A DNA stretch of 64,000 bases from Arthrobacter sp. YD4 (GTDB lineage: Bacteria > Actinomycetota > Actinomycetes > Actinomycetales > Micrococcaceae), in NCBI RefSeq assembly GCF_030410515.1, contig NZ_JAUHHD010000002.1:599419-663418 (forward strand), read 5' to 3'. The first letter of the stretch is position 1. Each line of letters opens with the position of its first letter. The notes below the pieces were generated by a model. It saw nothing but the letters and a program-made list of their open reading frames with translations. It had not been told where the DNA came from and made no database searches. A program made the position numbers and the translations under genes. Below, piece after piece: positions 26,382 to 37,220 of this stretch.

Positions 26382-26633
26382 GTGCCCGAGTCGAAGCCCC
26401 GAAAGAGGTCTGCCGCACCCGAGCAGACTCGCGCCGCGGAGGCCTACAAGCCGAACCCGGTGTGGTTCAAGCCGGTGATGTTCGGCCTGATGATCATCGG
26501 CCTGCTGTGGATCATCACGTTTTACATCAGCGAAGGCACCCTGCCGGTCAAGGACTGGGGCGCGGGCAACATCATCGCCGGCTTCGGCATCGCCATCGTC
26601 GGGTTCCTGATGACCACCCGCTGGCGCTCCTAG
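26382..26633 (+). CDS. crgA: Cell division protein CrgA
   Basis: An 83-aa divisome protein with two membrane helices (PVMFGLMIIGLLWIITFYI and IIAGFGIAIVGFLMTTRW), recognised by the C-terminal ending GFLMTTRWRS and the motif KPNPVWFKPVM. CrgA links FtsZ, FtsQ and FtsI in actinobacteria and affects PBP recruitment. GTG 26382 follows AAGGAGG at ideal spacing. It sits in its conserved site beside the pknB/pabA block. A TAGAAT hexamer at 26269-26274 may be the promoter -10. A hairpin terminator follows. Confidence 0.93.
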   Translation: MPESKPRKRSAAPEQTRAAEAYKPNPVWFKPVMFGLMIIGLLWIITFYISEGTLPVKDWGAGNIIAGFGIAIVGFLMTTRWRS

Positions 26634-26650
26634 CCCCTTTTCGACCTTCC

Positions 26651-26684
26651 GGACCGGCACCTTGTGTGCCGGTCCGTTGGTTTA
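26651..26684 (+). terminator. Intrinsic terminator after crgA
   Basis: A perfect 10-bp stem, GGACCGGCAC / GTGCCGGTCC, around loop CTTGT (26651-26675), followed by GTTGGTTTA. Confidence 0.82.
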
Positions 26685-26773
26685 AGGCCAGCCCTGTTTT
26701 CACGCCATTCTTTCCCGGCTATAACGTCAGTGGCTCCCGCTAGGCTCGGAGTCATCCCGGACAGGAGAATCCC

Positions 26774-27406
26774 ATGAGTACCGAACCCCTCGCCACCACC
26801 GGCGCCACGGCAACCGGCGGAACGGTCATCGGCGACGACGGCCTGGGCCGCCCCGTGTGGGCCTCCTCCGATCCCATGCTCCGGGACTATTACGACACCG
26901 AGTGGGGCCTCCCGGTCCGCGATGAACAGGGCCTCTACGAGAGGATCAGCCTCGAAGCGTTCCAGGCCGGCCTGTCCTGGGCAACCATCCTGCGGAAGCG
27001 CCCGGCCTTCCGGGCCGCCTTTGCCGAATTCCACCCGGACACCGTTGCAGAGTTCACGGAAAGCGACGTCGAGCGGCTGATGCAGGATGCCGGGATCGTC
27101 CGCAACCGGCTCAAGATCCAGGCCGCGATTACCAATGCCCGGGCCACCGTCGAGCTGCGGAACGACGGCGGGCTGGTGAACTTCGTGTGGGGCTTCCAAC
27201 CGGAATCGACGCCGGAGCCGACGGCGTTGCACCAGATCCCCACCACCACGCCCGAGTCGGTGGCGCTTTCGAAGGCCCTCCGCAAGCGCGGCTTCGCATT
27301 CGTAGGCCCGACGACGATGTTCGCCCTGATGGAGGCGATCGGCATGGTCGACACCCACCTCATGGACAGCCACCGCCGGGGCAGCTCCGGAGTGTGGCCC
27401 CGGTAG
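26774..27406 (+). CDS. tag: DNA-3-methyladenine glycosylase I
   Basis: A 210-aa base-excision repair enzyme removing 3-methyladenine. The Tag signature is present: RPVWASSDPMLRDYYDTEWGLP, then LYERISLEAFQAGLSWATIL, and GFAFVGPTTMFALMEAIGMV close to the C-terminus, with the conserved catalytic Glu in the SLEAFQAGLSW block. Of the zinc ligands in E. coli Tag, the C-terminal DTHLMDSH supplies histidines, while the N-terminal Cys is replaced, as in several actinobacterial homologues. ATG 26774 follows ACAGGAGAATCCC. A single gene, convergent with rhomboid across a 1.3-kb gap. Confidence 0.92.
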   Translation: MSTEPLATTGATATGGTVIGDDGLGRPVWASSDPMLRDYYDTEWGLPVRDEQGLYERISLEAFQAGLSWATILRKRPAFRAAFAEFHPDTVAEFTESDVERLMQDAGIVRNRLKIQAAITNARATVELRNDGGLVNFVWGFQPESTPEPTALHQIPTTTPESVALSKALRKRGFAFVGPTTMFALMEAIGMVDTHLMDSHRRGSSGVWPR

Positions 27407-27535
27407 AGAGTCTCCGCGTGGCCTGGGCGCTCCGACGCCGCCACCTCAAGCGTTTCTCCCGTGCCTCCAACGCGGCCGCGCGGCACTGAAATCGCTCCCT
27501 TTCTTCATCCCCAGCTGTGCACAAGAATCACAAAG

Positions 27536-28229
27536 TTATCCACAGCCTGTGGATCCAGCGAGTGGATAACCTCCACCATCCCGCAAATTCGGGCCTGCTG
27601 ACGGGCTTGAGGGGTTCCGACTGTGAACTTCGTCCACCGACTTACACGACTGTGAGTTATTAACACTGTGGAAACGGCTGTGGATAAGGCCCGAGGTTTA
27701 TCAACGGCCATGGGAAAGCCCTGCATCCGTCGGAGGAACGCGGTCTTGGAGATCCACGTGATCCCCACAGGGGAACTCGATTGATCGGCTTGGCCTCACT
27801 AGCCGCCTACCAGCCACGATCAGCACCCCGGGCGCTTTATCCACGCTAAGTACCCACAAGTTATCCACAAGTGGGGATAACGGTGACACTGCCCTTGATT
27901 GCGGCGACAACTGGGCCGTAGAGGCGGGACCGACCGAAGAGTAACTAGGCTGTCGAGTTATTAACACTGTGAAAAAGTCTGTGCATAACCGCCATAAATC
28001 TGATCTATAAGTCCAGGTCAGGGTGACTATGGCGGATGCCGGGCTGAACCGGCCTTGGACGCCCGCGAGTTGTCCACTTACCCACACCGGATTCCCCAAA
28101 AGTTATCCACAGCTGTGGAGGAGCCGGTGTGTAACTGTTACCAATTGGCTTAATTCCGCCAGCACGGGCGGCTCATGGGCATCCTCGTTCTTGAACTACA
28201 GGGCTGTAAGTTACCAACAATGTGGATAA
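27536..28229. other. DnaA-box cluster (oriC-like), distant from dnaA
   Basis: Five exact TTATCCACA boxes, on both strands: 27536-27544 (+), 27679-27687 (-), 27861-27869 (+), 28103-28111 (+) and 28221-28229 (-). One-mismatch boxes are at 27561-27569, 27837-27845, 27872-27880 and 27980-27988, and TTGTCCACT at 28070-28078. An AT-rich patch (about 27965-28012) lies among them. The density equals or exceeds that beside dnaA, 16 kb away. It may be an alternative or bipartite origin, or a DnaA-titrating or reactivating site. Confidence 0.7.
27651..27990. repeat. Duplicated AT-rich/DnaA-box module
   Basis: Two ~37-nt near-copies, at 27651-27688 and about 27951-27988. Each reads GAGTTATTAACACTGTG, then AAA, G, CTGTG, and ATAA, and ends in a DnaA box (TGTGGATAA and TGTGCATAA). 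The core GTTATTAACAC (27656-27666, 27957-27967) recurs inverted in the dnaN-dnaA gap at 43923-43933. Confidence 0.8.
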
Positions 28230-28304
28230 GCCCTGTGGAAAAGCTCCCGCCCGGCTTCTGCCGCGTCCGTCCCTCCTGTTGCCCGCCCGCACCCGACCGC
28301 GGAT

Positions 28305-28563
28305 CCGCTACGCTTCCGGACCAGCGCACCCCGGGTCCGAAGTGCCGCGGTCCGAAACCGCCGCGAAAGGGGAGGGTTCCCAGGCACAGAGACAGCGCCG
28401 AGAGGGTGGAGGGACAGAAATTGATCCACAGCTCCGTAATCAGCAGCGGAGTCCGGTACCGGGACCGTGGGGCCGCACAGCCCGATCTCTGGCAACAAAG
28501 GCTGTCGAACCTGTCGTCAGCAGAGAGGTTGAACGGAGACCGCTACGATTTCGGACCAGCGCA
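28305..28563 (+). repeat. 24-nt imperfect direct repeat, two copies
   Basis: Copies at 28305-28328 and 28540-28563 agree at 22 of 24 positions, beginning CCGCTACG and ending CGGACCAGCGCA. A second looser pair (TCCGAAAcCG at 28350 and TCCGAAAtCG at 28623) follows each at a similar spacing, so the segment looks like a diverged tandem duplication of about 240-270 nt. Confidence 0.65.
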
Positions 28564-28703
28564 TGCCTGGCCTCGGGGGCGCTTTTCTGAAATGGGTGCA
28601 AGAAAGAGAGTGGGGCGCGCCTGTCCGAAATCGGCGCGGAGAGAGGGGTGCGAGGCGTGCTGGCATGGGAACGGAGCCGAAGCTGGACCCAGCCCGGCCG
28701 CAG

Positions 28704-29600
28704 CTACACCGGCAGGGCGGCTGTGGTGGCGGCGCGGACGGCGGTGGCGGCGACTAGCAGGCCCACCACCACGAGAAGGCCCAGGAACTGCAGGACGCCC
28801 TGCCGCTGGCCGCGGGGCACGTAGGCGATGGCCGCCGCGCAGAGGGCACCGGTGACCAAGCCGCCGAGATGTGCCTGCCAGGCGATCTGCGGCACCACGA
28901 ATCCGATGACGGCGTTGATTGCTATCAGGACCCAGAGTTGCCGGGTGTCACCGCCCCGTCGGCGCTGCACCACCAGCATGGCCCCAAAGAGGCCGAAGAT
29001 GGCCCCGGAGGCGCCGACCACACCGGCCAGTTGCTGGCCGGGAACGTACGCCGGTGTGAGGAGGTAGTAGCCGACCGAACCGCCGAGGGCGGAGATCAGG
29101 TAGAGGGCCAGGAAGCGGATCCGCCCCAGCAGGGGCTCCAGCGCCTGGCCGAAAATCCACAGCATGTACATGTTCAGCAAGATGTGGAGGATGAAGCCCT
29201 GGGAGTGCAGGAACGCGGAGGTCAGCATCCGCCAGGGTTCGAACGCCCCGAACTCGGGGGTGGCGTAGACCGTGGCGAAGGCCAGGTTCTGATAGACCCA
29301 GTCGTTCGGCACGATCCACTGCAGGACATAGAGAACGGCACAGGCGGCGATGATGCCCAGGGTGGCCAGCGGCCGGCCTGCCGCGGCCACCCCGCCGAAG
29401 GCGGAGCGGACCTGCGGCGCGGAGCGCTGGGCTTCGTTGACACAGTCAACACATTGGAATCCGACGGCGGCCGCCCGCTGGCAGTCGGGGCATGCCGGAC
29501 GCCCACACCGCTGGCACCGCACGTAGGCGGGCCGGTCGGGGTGGCGGGGGCATACCGGGACGTCAGCGGACGGCTCGGCCGACGGGATTCCGTAGCTCAT
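28704..29600 (-). CDS. Rhomboid family intramembrane serine protease
   Basis: A 298-aa membrane protease. The N-terminus has a Cys/His-rich zinc-binding B-box-like segment (CPRHPDRPAYVRCQRCGRPACPDCQ, with CVDC following). Six to seven helices follow. The catalytic Ser lies in GVVGASGAIFGLFGAM and the His in WQAHLGGLVTGALC. HILLNMYMLWIFG is the conserved His-Asn region of helix 2. The ATG is 8 nt after the cyclophilin stop, so the two form an operon. Substrates are unknown. Actinobacterial rhomboids at this locus beside ppiA/ppiB are common. Confidence 0.92.
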   Translation of the reverse strand: MSYGIPSAEPSADVPVCPRHPDRPAYVRCQRCGRPACPDCQRAAAVGFQCVDCVNEAQRSAPQVRSAFGGVAAAGRPLATLGIIAACAVLYVLQWIVPNDWVYQNLAFATVYATPEFGAFEPWRMLTSAFLHSQGFILHILLNMYMLWIFGQALEPLLGRIRFLALYLISALGGSVGYYLLTPAYVPGQQLAGVVGASGAIFGLFGAMLVVQRRRGGDTRQLWVLIAINAVIGFVVPQIAWQAHLGGLVTGALCAAAIAYVPRGQRQGVLQFLGLLVVVGLLVAATAVRAATTAALPV

Positions 29601-29608
29601 GGCGGAGG

Positions 29609-30154
29609 CTAGAGCTTTTCGACGTCGATGCTGTTGATGACGACGTCTTCAACCGGACGGTCGCCCATGCCGGTGCGGACACCCTCGATGGCGTCGACAA
29701 CCTTCTTCGACTCCTCGTCGGCCACCTCACCAAAGATGCTGTGCTTGCCCTGCAGCCAGCCGGTGGGGATGGTGGTGATGAAGAACTGGGAGCCGTTGGT
29801 GCCGCGGCCCATCTGGATGCCGGCGTTGGCCATGGCAAGCTTGTAGGGCTCGTTGAAGTTCAGTTCCGGGTGGATCTCGTCGTCGAACTTGTAGCCCGGT
29901 CCGCCGATGCCGCGGCCCAGCGGATCGCCGGCCTGGATCATGAAGTCCTTGATGATGCGGTGGAAGATCGTGCCGTTGTACAGCGGCGTGCCGGTCTTGT
30001 CCTCGCCCGTCTCCGGGTGGGTCCAGGCCTTCTCACCGGTGGCGAGGCCAACGAAGTTGTCCACGGTCTTCGGCGCGTGGTTGCCGAAGAGGTTGACGAC
30101 AATGTCGCCCATGCTGGTGTGGATGGTTGCTTTTGCAGTTGCGATGGCAGTCAT
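29609..30154 (-). CDS. ppiB: Peptidyl-prolyl cis-trans isomerase (cyclophilin)
   Basis: A 181-aa cytoplasmic cyclophilin catalysing proline isomerisation. Core residues are seen: TPLYNGTIFHRIIKDFMIQAGDP (active-site Arg and Phe, Met, Gln), MANAGIQMGRGTNGSQFFIT, and WLQGKHSIFGEV. No signal peptide. It sits at the position of ppiA (Rv0009) of M. tuberculosis, upstream of the rhomboid gene. The ATG start has no strong ribosome site. Confidence 0.94.
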   Translation of the reverse strand: MTAIATAKATIHTSMGDIVVNLFGNHAPKTVDNFVGLATGEKAWTHPETGEDKTGTPLYNGTIFHRIIKDFMIQAGDPLGRGIGGPGYKFDDEIHPELNFNEPYKLAMANAGIQMGRGTNGSQFFITTIPTGWLQGKHSIFGEVADEESKKVVDAIEGVRTGMGDRPVEDVVINSIDVEKL

Positions 30155-30308
30155 GGGCCTATTCTTCCACGGCGGCCTCCGGCGTACAGGGGCGCGGGCT
30201 GAGTTCCGCGCTGGGTGAAATCGCCGCGAAATAAGGGCTGAGAATAGCCGGTGGAGTTCCGGCCACGTAGGCTAACTGCAGAACCGTCACATTAATCGGG
30301 AGGTAGTT

Positions 30309-31307
30309 GTGAAGAAAACGGATCGTATTGCCCGTGAGCTGGAGCACTCGGTGTCCAGCGCCGTGGAAAACGCCAAGGACTGGGCCACCCCCCGGGTGGA
30401 GGCAGCCGTAGACTGGGCCGTTCCGCGCTTGCAGCAGGGCCTGGATACCGCTTCCCCGAAGATCCAGGAGGGCCTGAAGTCTGCGGCCCACAACCTGGCC
30501 GACGGCGTCGCCACCGTCACCCCCCGCATCCAGGACGGTCTGGCGCAGCTAGCGCCGAAGATCCACGACGCCGTCGACGCCGCCACCCCGCGGCTGCACG
30601 ACGCGCTGGACAAGGCCACCCCGGTGATCGCTAACGCGCGTGACCGCGTCGTGGTTGAATACCTGCCGAAGCTCTCGGACCAGATCGGTGCCGCGTCCGA
30701 CGCCGTTCACCGCACCCTTGAGGGCGCACCGGCCCACGTCGACGCCGTCGCCCAGCGTCTCGCTGACTCCGGCGTCGTACAGAACGTGCAGGAGCAGGCA
30801 CAGGCTGCCGGCAAGCAGATCAAGGCCGCCGCCTCCGAGGCCAGCCGCGCGGTGACCGGCGAGGTCGCCAAGCAGCAGAAGCCCAAGCACCGCGGATTCC
30901 TGATCTTCGGCATCATCACCGCCGCCGTTGCCGCCGGCGTCGCCGCCTGGAAGGCGTCCAAGCCGGTCGAAGACCCGTGGAAGACCCCCAGCCCGGTGAA
31001 GCCCGCCACGCCGGCACCGGTTCCGGCCACCACGGTCACCGAGGTCAAGGAAGAGGCGAAGCACGCTGCCTCCAAGGCCGCCGACGCCGTCAGTTCCGCT
31101 TCCTCCGCCGCCGCCGACAAGCTTGGTGACGCAGCGTCCAAGGTCGGCGACGCCGCCAAGGAAGCCACCGACGCCGCCGCCAGCAAGGCTGACGAAGCGG
31201 CCAAGGAGGCCGAGAAGTCCGATGCCAATAAGAAGGTCGCCACGGACGCCAAGACCGCGATGAACAACATTGCGGCCAGCCTGAACGACGAGGGCAAGAC
31301 CAAGTAA
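30309..31307 (+). CDS. Ala/Lys-rich helical repeat protein with one membrane segment
   Basis: A 332-aa protein without recognised domain. Residues 1-~190 are amphipathic helical repeats, approximately 11-15 residues long and built on TPRVEAAVDWA, SPKIQEGLKSA, TPRIQDGLAQ, PKIHDAVDA and TPRLHDALDKA, resembling apolipoprotein- or LEA-like helices. One hydrophobic segment follows (FLIFGIITAAVAAGVAAW, ~residues 198-215). The C-terminal third is Ala/Lys/Asp-rich coiled-coil-like (KAADAVSSASSAAADKLGDA). The GTG start has GGGAGG. It may coat membranes or DNA, or act as a stress protein; function unproven. Confidence 0.72.
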   Translation: MKKTDRIARELEHSVSSAVENAKDWATPRVEAAVDWAVPRLQQGLDTASPKIQEGLKSAAHNLADGVATVTPRIQDGLAQLAPKIHDAVDAATPRLHDALDKATPVIANARDRVVVEYLPKLSDQIGAASDAVHRTLEGAPAHVDAVAQRLADSGVVQNVQEQAQAAGKQIKAAASEASRAVTGEVAKQQKPKHRGFLIFGIITAAVAAGVAAWKASKPVEDPWKTPSPVKPATPAPVPATTVTEVKEEAKHAASKAADAVSSASSAAADKLGDAASKVGDAAKEATDAAASKADEAAKEAEKSDANKKVATDAKTAMNNIAASLNDEGKTK

Positions 31308-31346
31308 GCACCGCTGCCGCCGTCCAGTTGGCGGCCGCGGCCACAC

Positions 31347-31387
31347 AGGGAGGGTCACCGCCACGGGCGGGGCCCTCCCTTTGTTAT
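31347..31387 (+). terminator. Intrinsic terminator after the Ala-rich repeat gene
   Basis: Outer stem AGGGAGGG (31347-31354) with CCCTCCCT (31373-31380), inner stem CCGCC/GGCGG, then TTTGTTATT. Confidence 0.85.
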
Positions 31388-31445
31388 TCCGATCTGTGCC
31401 GACCAGCCCGGGGTCCCAACCCGCCCGGATGCTAAATTTGGGGGG

Positions 31446-32321
31446 ATGTCACGCGAAGAGTCCCAGCTGGGTTCCCCCGACGATGCAGCGCTGCCGCCTG
31501 CCGTCTCCATCGTCATCCCGGCGTACAACGAGGAAAGCGTGATCCGGCAGTGTCTCATCGCTGCCGTCTACCAGTCGGTTCCGGCGCAGGAGATCATCGT
31601 CGTGGACAACATGTCCAAGGACCGGACCGCCGAAATCGTCGCGCAGATGCAGCTGGAATACCCGGAGAGCCGGATCCTGCTCATGAGCCAGGACAGTGAC
31701 CAAGGCCTGATTCCCACGCGGAACTTCGGCCTGAACCATGCAACCGGCGATGTGCTCGGACGGATCGACGCCGACTCGGTCCTGGAGCCGGACTGGGTGG
31801 AGCAGGTCCAGAAGGCTTTCGCCGACCCCTCAGTCGCAGCCGCGACCGGCCCGGTGGTCTACTACGACATGCCGATGCGCCGCTTCGGGCTCAAGGCCGA
31901 CGACAAAATGCGGCAGCTGATGCTCAAGCTCGCCAAGCACCAGTACCACTTCCTGTTCGGCTCCAACATGGCCCTGCGCCGCTCGGCCTGGGAAACCATC
32001 AAGGACGAAACCTGCCGGGACGAGCGGGACGAGATGCACGAGGATATCGACCTGTCGCTGCACCTTGCCGACCACGAGCTCCGGATACAGTACTGGCCGC
32101 AGATGATCTCCGGGATGTCCGCACGACGGCTCGAGGACTCGCCGCGCGACTACCGGTACTACGTCACCCGCTTCGACCGGACCTACAAGGCCCACAACGT
32201 CAAGAAGATGGCGCTCAAGGCACCCATGGTGGTCTTCTTCTCGGTGTACTTCCCGGCCAAGCTGCTGCGTGCCCTGCACACCGTGAACACGGCCCAGCCG
32301 GTACGCCGCGGGGGCCAGTAA
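31446..32321 (+). CDS. Family 2 glycosyltransferase
   Basis: A 291-aa GT-A fold enzyme: VSIVIPAYNEESVIRQCL, the UDP-binding VVDNMSKDRTAEIV region, and the metal-binding DxD as GRIDADSVLEPDWV. The acceptor side contains EDIDLSLHLADHE. There is no clear membrane helix apart from a hydrophobic stretch near the C-terminus (APMVVFFSVYFPAKLL), so it is cytoplasmic or peripheral. GGGGGG lies directly before the ATG. Donor and acceptor sugars cannot be deduced. It stands alone. Confidence 0.88.
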   Translation: MSREESQLGSPDDAALPPAVSIVIPAYNEESVIRQCLIAAVYQSVPAQEIIVVDNMSKDRTAEIVAQMQLEYPESRILLMSQDSDQGLIPTRNFGLNHATGDVLGRIDADSVLEPDWVEQVQKAFADPSVAAATGPVVYYDMPMRRFGLKADDKMRQLMLKLAKHQYHFLFGSNMALRRSAWETIKDETCRDERDEMHEDIDLSLHLADHELRIQYWPQMISGMSARRLEDSPRDYRYYVTRFDRTYKAHNVKKMALKAPMVVFFSVYFPAKLLRALHTVNTAQPVRRGGQ

Positions 32322-32343
32322 CCCGCAGTTAATTCCGAACGGG

Positions 32344-33258
32344 CTAGTCCGTGCCGAGCTCAGCAAGACGGGCGGCACTGCGGCGCACGGCGCGTGAGCG
32401 GCGCTGGCCGAGGACGACAACGGCGAGTCCCACCAGGATCATGGCCAGCCCAACGTAGGTTCCGGCGGGCAGCTTCTCACCCAGGAACGCCGCTGCCAGC
32501 AGGGCGGCACCCGGGATTTCGAGCAGGATGATCATGGACACCAGCAGCGGGCTCATGGTGGCCAGCAGGTGGTTGAAGGCCGTGTGGCCCACCAGCTGGG
32601 CGCAGACGGTGATGGCGAGGATGCCCAGCCAGCCGGCCGCCTCGAAGCCGCCCAGGGGCTGTCCGCTGGCCAGCGCCAGGACGGCGACGACAGCGGCACA
32701 CATGCCGTAGCAGAGGCTGGTGTAGACACCCGTGCTCATTGTCTGCCGTGCCTTGCCGCCGGCGAGGGTGTAAACGCCGGCCAGCATCCCGCCGGCGACG
32801 GCCAGGAGGTCCCCGGTGAGGGCCTGCGGGGAGGTCCCCATATCGAACCCGGTAATGGCAACCACGCCCGCGAAAGCCAGGCCCAGCCCGGCCAGGACCT
32901 GCCAGCCGTGCCGGACGCCGCGGAACAGCTGGAAGACGGCAATCCAGCCCGACTGCAGGCAGACCAGCGCGGTGGCGGCGGCCACGGAGGTGAGCTGCAG
33001 GGAGGTGATGAAGCAGGCGAAGTGCAGGGCGAGAGCGACGGCGGCCGCCAGGGACCAGCGGAACTCGGCGCCGGTGACGCGGCCGAACTGCCGGGGCTGG
33101 CGGACCAGCACGGGCCCGGCCATCACGACGGCACCGATGGCGTTCCGCCAGAACGCGATGGCGAGGGCGCTGACGGTGGTGGCGCCCAGGGTGGCGGCGA
33201 TCAGGGGGCCGGAGGAGGCCACACCAAGGACGCCCAGGGCGGCGAGAAGGAAGGTCAC
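32344..33258 (-). CDS. EamA/DMT-superfamily transporter
   Basis: A 304-aa integral membrane protein with ten predicted helices in two EamA repeats. It starts LLAALGVLGVASSGPLIAA, with FWRNAIGAVVMAGPVL in the first repeat and SPLLVSMIILLEIPGAALLAAAFLGEKLP in the second. The C-terminus is basic (RRSRAVRRSAARL). It is probably a metabolite exporter; the substrate is unknown. Single leftward gene, downstream of the tRNA-Ala/DLW-39 block and tail-to-tail with the glycosyltransferase. Confidence 0.88.
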   Translation of the reverse strand: MTFLLAALGVLGVASSGPLIAATLGATTVSALAIAFWRNAIGAVVMAGPVLVRQPRQFGRVTGAEFRWSLAAAVALALHFACFITSLQLTSVAAATALVCLQSGWIAVFQLFRGVRHGWQVLAGLGLAFAGVVAITGFDMGTSPQALTGDLLAVAGGMLAGVYTLAGGKARQTMSTGVYTSLCYGMCAAVVAVLALASGQPLGGFEAAGWLGILAITVCAQLVGHTAFNHLLATMSPLLVSMIILLEIPGAALLAAAFLGEKLPAGTYVGLAMILVGLAVVVLGQRRSRAVRRSAARLAELGTD

Positions 33259-33369
33259 GCCTCAACCCTAATGTGCGCACAGCGGTGGCCAGTGCCGTGA
33301 CGGAATCCGGGAAAGGGAGGCTTAAAGCAAAAGTCCCGGCCGGCGTTTCCGCTGACCGGGACTTCTCGA

Positions 33370-33445
33370 TGGTGGAGGCACGGGGACTCGAACCCCGAAC
33401 CCCCTGCTTGCAAAGCAGGTGCGCTACCAATTGCGCCATGCCCCC
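33370..33445 (-). tRNA. tRNA-Ala (anticodon TGC), CCA encoded
   Basis: A 76-nt gene on the minus strand: acceptor GGGGGCA/TGCCTCC, anticodon arm CCTGC-TTTGCAA-GCAGG, T-arm CGGGGTTCGAGTCCCCG, discriminator A, then encoded CCA. It pairs with tRNA-Ile upstream, as is standard behind gyrA in actinobacteria. Confidence 0.96.
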
Positions 33446-33468
33446 ATCGGAGCAACCCGCCAATCCGG

Positions 33469-33585
33469 CTAGTCGACCGTGTCGGTCGATTCGCTCCAGA
33501 TTGCTTTCCGGGCTTCGGCTTCCTGGACTTTCCTGTAGACCAGGACGCCTGCGAGCGTAGCTGCAACTACCAGCAACTTCTTCAC
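33469..33585 (-). CDS. DLW-39 family protein (38 aa)
   Basis: A tiny frame between the two tRNA genes, GTG 33585 to TAG. The product MKKLLVVAATLAGVLVYRKV continues with QEAEARKAIWSESTDTVD. One short hydrophobic helix is followed by an acidic amphipathic tail. It matches the conserved actinobacterial DLW-39 family, which occupies this locus beside gyrA and tRNA-Ile/tRNA-Ala. The sequence upstream includes GGGGTGCAT. No function is known for the family. Confidence 0.88.
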   Translation of the reverse strand: MKKLLVVAATLAGVLVYRKVQEAEARKAIWSESTDTVD

Positions 33586-33642
33586 ATGCACCCCGTTCCG
33601 GTCCGCTTGCGCGTTCCTTTACAAGAACCAGTACAGGTTCCG

Positions 33643-33716
33643 TGGGCGTACCAGGACTTGAACCTGGGACCTCTTCGTTATCAGCGAAGCGCTCTAACCG
33701 CCTGAGCTATACGCCC
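33643..33716 (-). tRNA. tRNA-Ile (anticodon GAT)
   Basis: A 74-nt gene: acceptor GGGCGTA/TACGCCC, D-arm GCTC-GAGC, anticodon arm CTTCG-CTGATAA-CGAAG, T-arm CCAGGTTCAAGTCCTGG, discriminator A. CCA is not encoded, unlike the neighbouring tRNA-Ala. Confidence 0.96.
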
Positions 33717-33814
33717 CGATGCCTCATCGGGCCGAGATATGACTTTACAGCACATCCCGGCCCGATCTCAAATCGAGGCATTTACCCGCTAAATCACGGG
33801 CAAAACGGGTATTT

Positions 33815-34452
33815 CTAGTCGTCCGTGAGGGTCACACCGATGCCGCCCACCAGGGTGGCAGCAATGTTGTACAGCACCGCGGAGAGCATCGACAGGGCGG
33901 TCAGCAGGACCACGTTGATCACGGCGATGATGACCGCGAAGGAGGCCACCTGGCCCAGCGAAGCTACCTTCTTCAGTTCGAAGCCGCCGCTCTCGGACCC
34001 GGCCAGGGTGCCGAGGAGGCCGTCCACCTGATCGAAGATGCCGGTGAGGTCCAGGACGGTCCACAGCACGATTGCGGCGACCACCGTGACGATGCCGAGG
34101 GCCACCGAGAGCAGGAAGGACATCTTCAGCACGGACCACGGGTCAACCTTGCTCACCAGCAGGCGGGCGCGGCGCACCTTGGCCTTGGGGGCCGGCTTGA
34201 CCAGTCCGGGCTGACCGGGACGCGCGCCGGCCGTTTCCGGGCGGCTGGCCTGGCCGGCCGGACGCTGGCCCGGGACCGAGGGGCGCTGCCCGGGGACGGA
34301 AGGCCGCTGGCCGGGGGCCGCGGGACGCTGGCCGGAGCCCGCGACGCCGGGACGCTGCTGCGGACGCGACGGCGCATTCACCCGGGGGGCCGCCGACGGC
34401 TGCCGTGCGTTGCCGGGGCCACTGCTCGACTTGGGATAGGAGTCGGAATTGC

Positions 34453-34456
<4 letters not shown>
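33815..34456 (-). CDS. DUF3566 transmembrane protein
   Basis: A 213-aa membrane protein conserved downstream of gyrA (Rv0007 position of M. tuberculosis). The first ~110 residues are disordered and Pro/Arg-rich, with a repeated [19 protein letters not shown] motif. The DUF3566 domain follows, with [20 protein letters not shown] as helix 1 and a second helix, [20 protein letters not shown], near the C-terminus. The ATG overlaps the gyrA stop. Function unknown; presumed envelope or division related. Confidence 0.9.
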
Positions 34457-37161
<2,705 letters not shown>

Positions 37162-37220
37162 AGTCTATATTTTCCGTTTCAGGTATATATCGGTTCCGGG
37201 ATATGCAGGGGGCGAAGCCG

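Larger units (their letters stand above)
27407..28703. other. 1.3-kb gene-free region between convergent genes
   Basis: No plausible gene on either strand. Both neighbours point into it, so neither uses it as a promoter. The left two-thirds hold a dense DnaA-box cluster and a repeated AT-rich module; the right third holds two copies of a 24-nt motif. These are listed separately. Confidence 0.75.

Noticed and set aside
27536..28229. CRISPR array interpretation of the repeated TTATCCACA words
   Set aside because: Repeats are 9 nt, irregularly spaced and on both strands, as expected of DnaA boxes.
33726..33766. 13-bp hairpin (ATCGGGCCGAGAT with ATCCCGGCCCGAT, one mismatch) between DUF3566 and tRNA-Ile
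   Set aside because: No U-run follows on either strand and the loop is 15 nt; it might be a processing signal, but evidence is too weak to list as a terminator.
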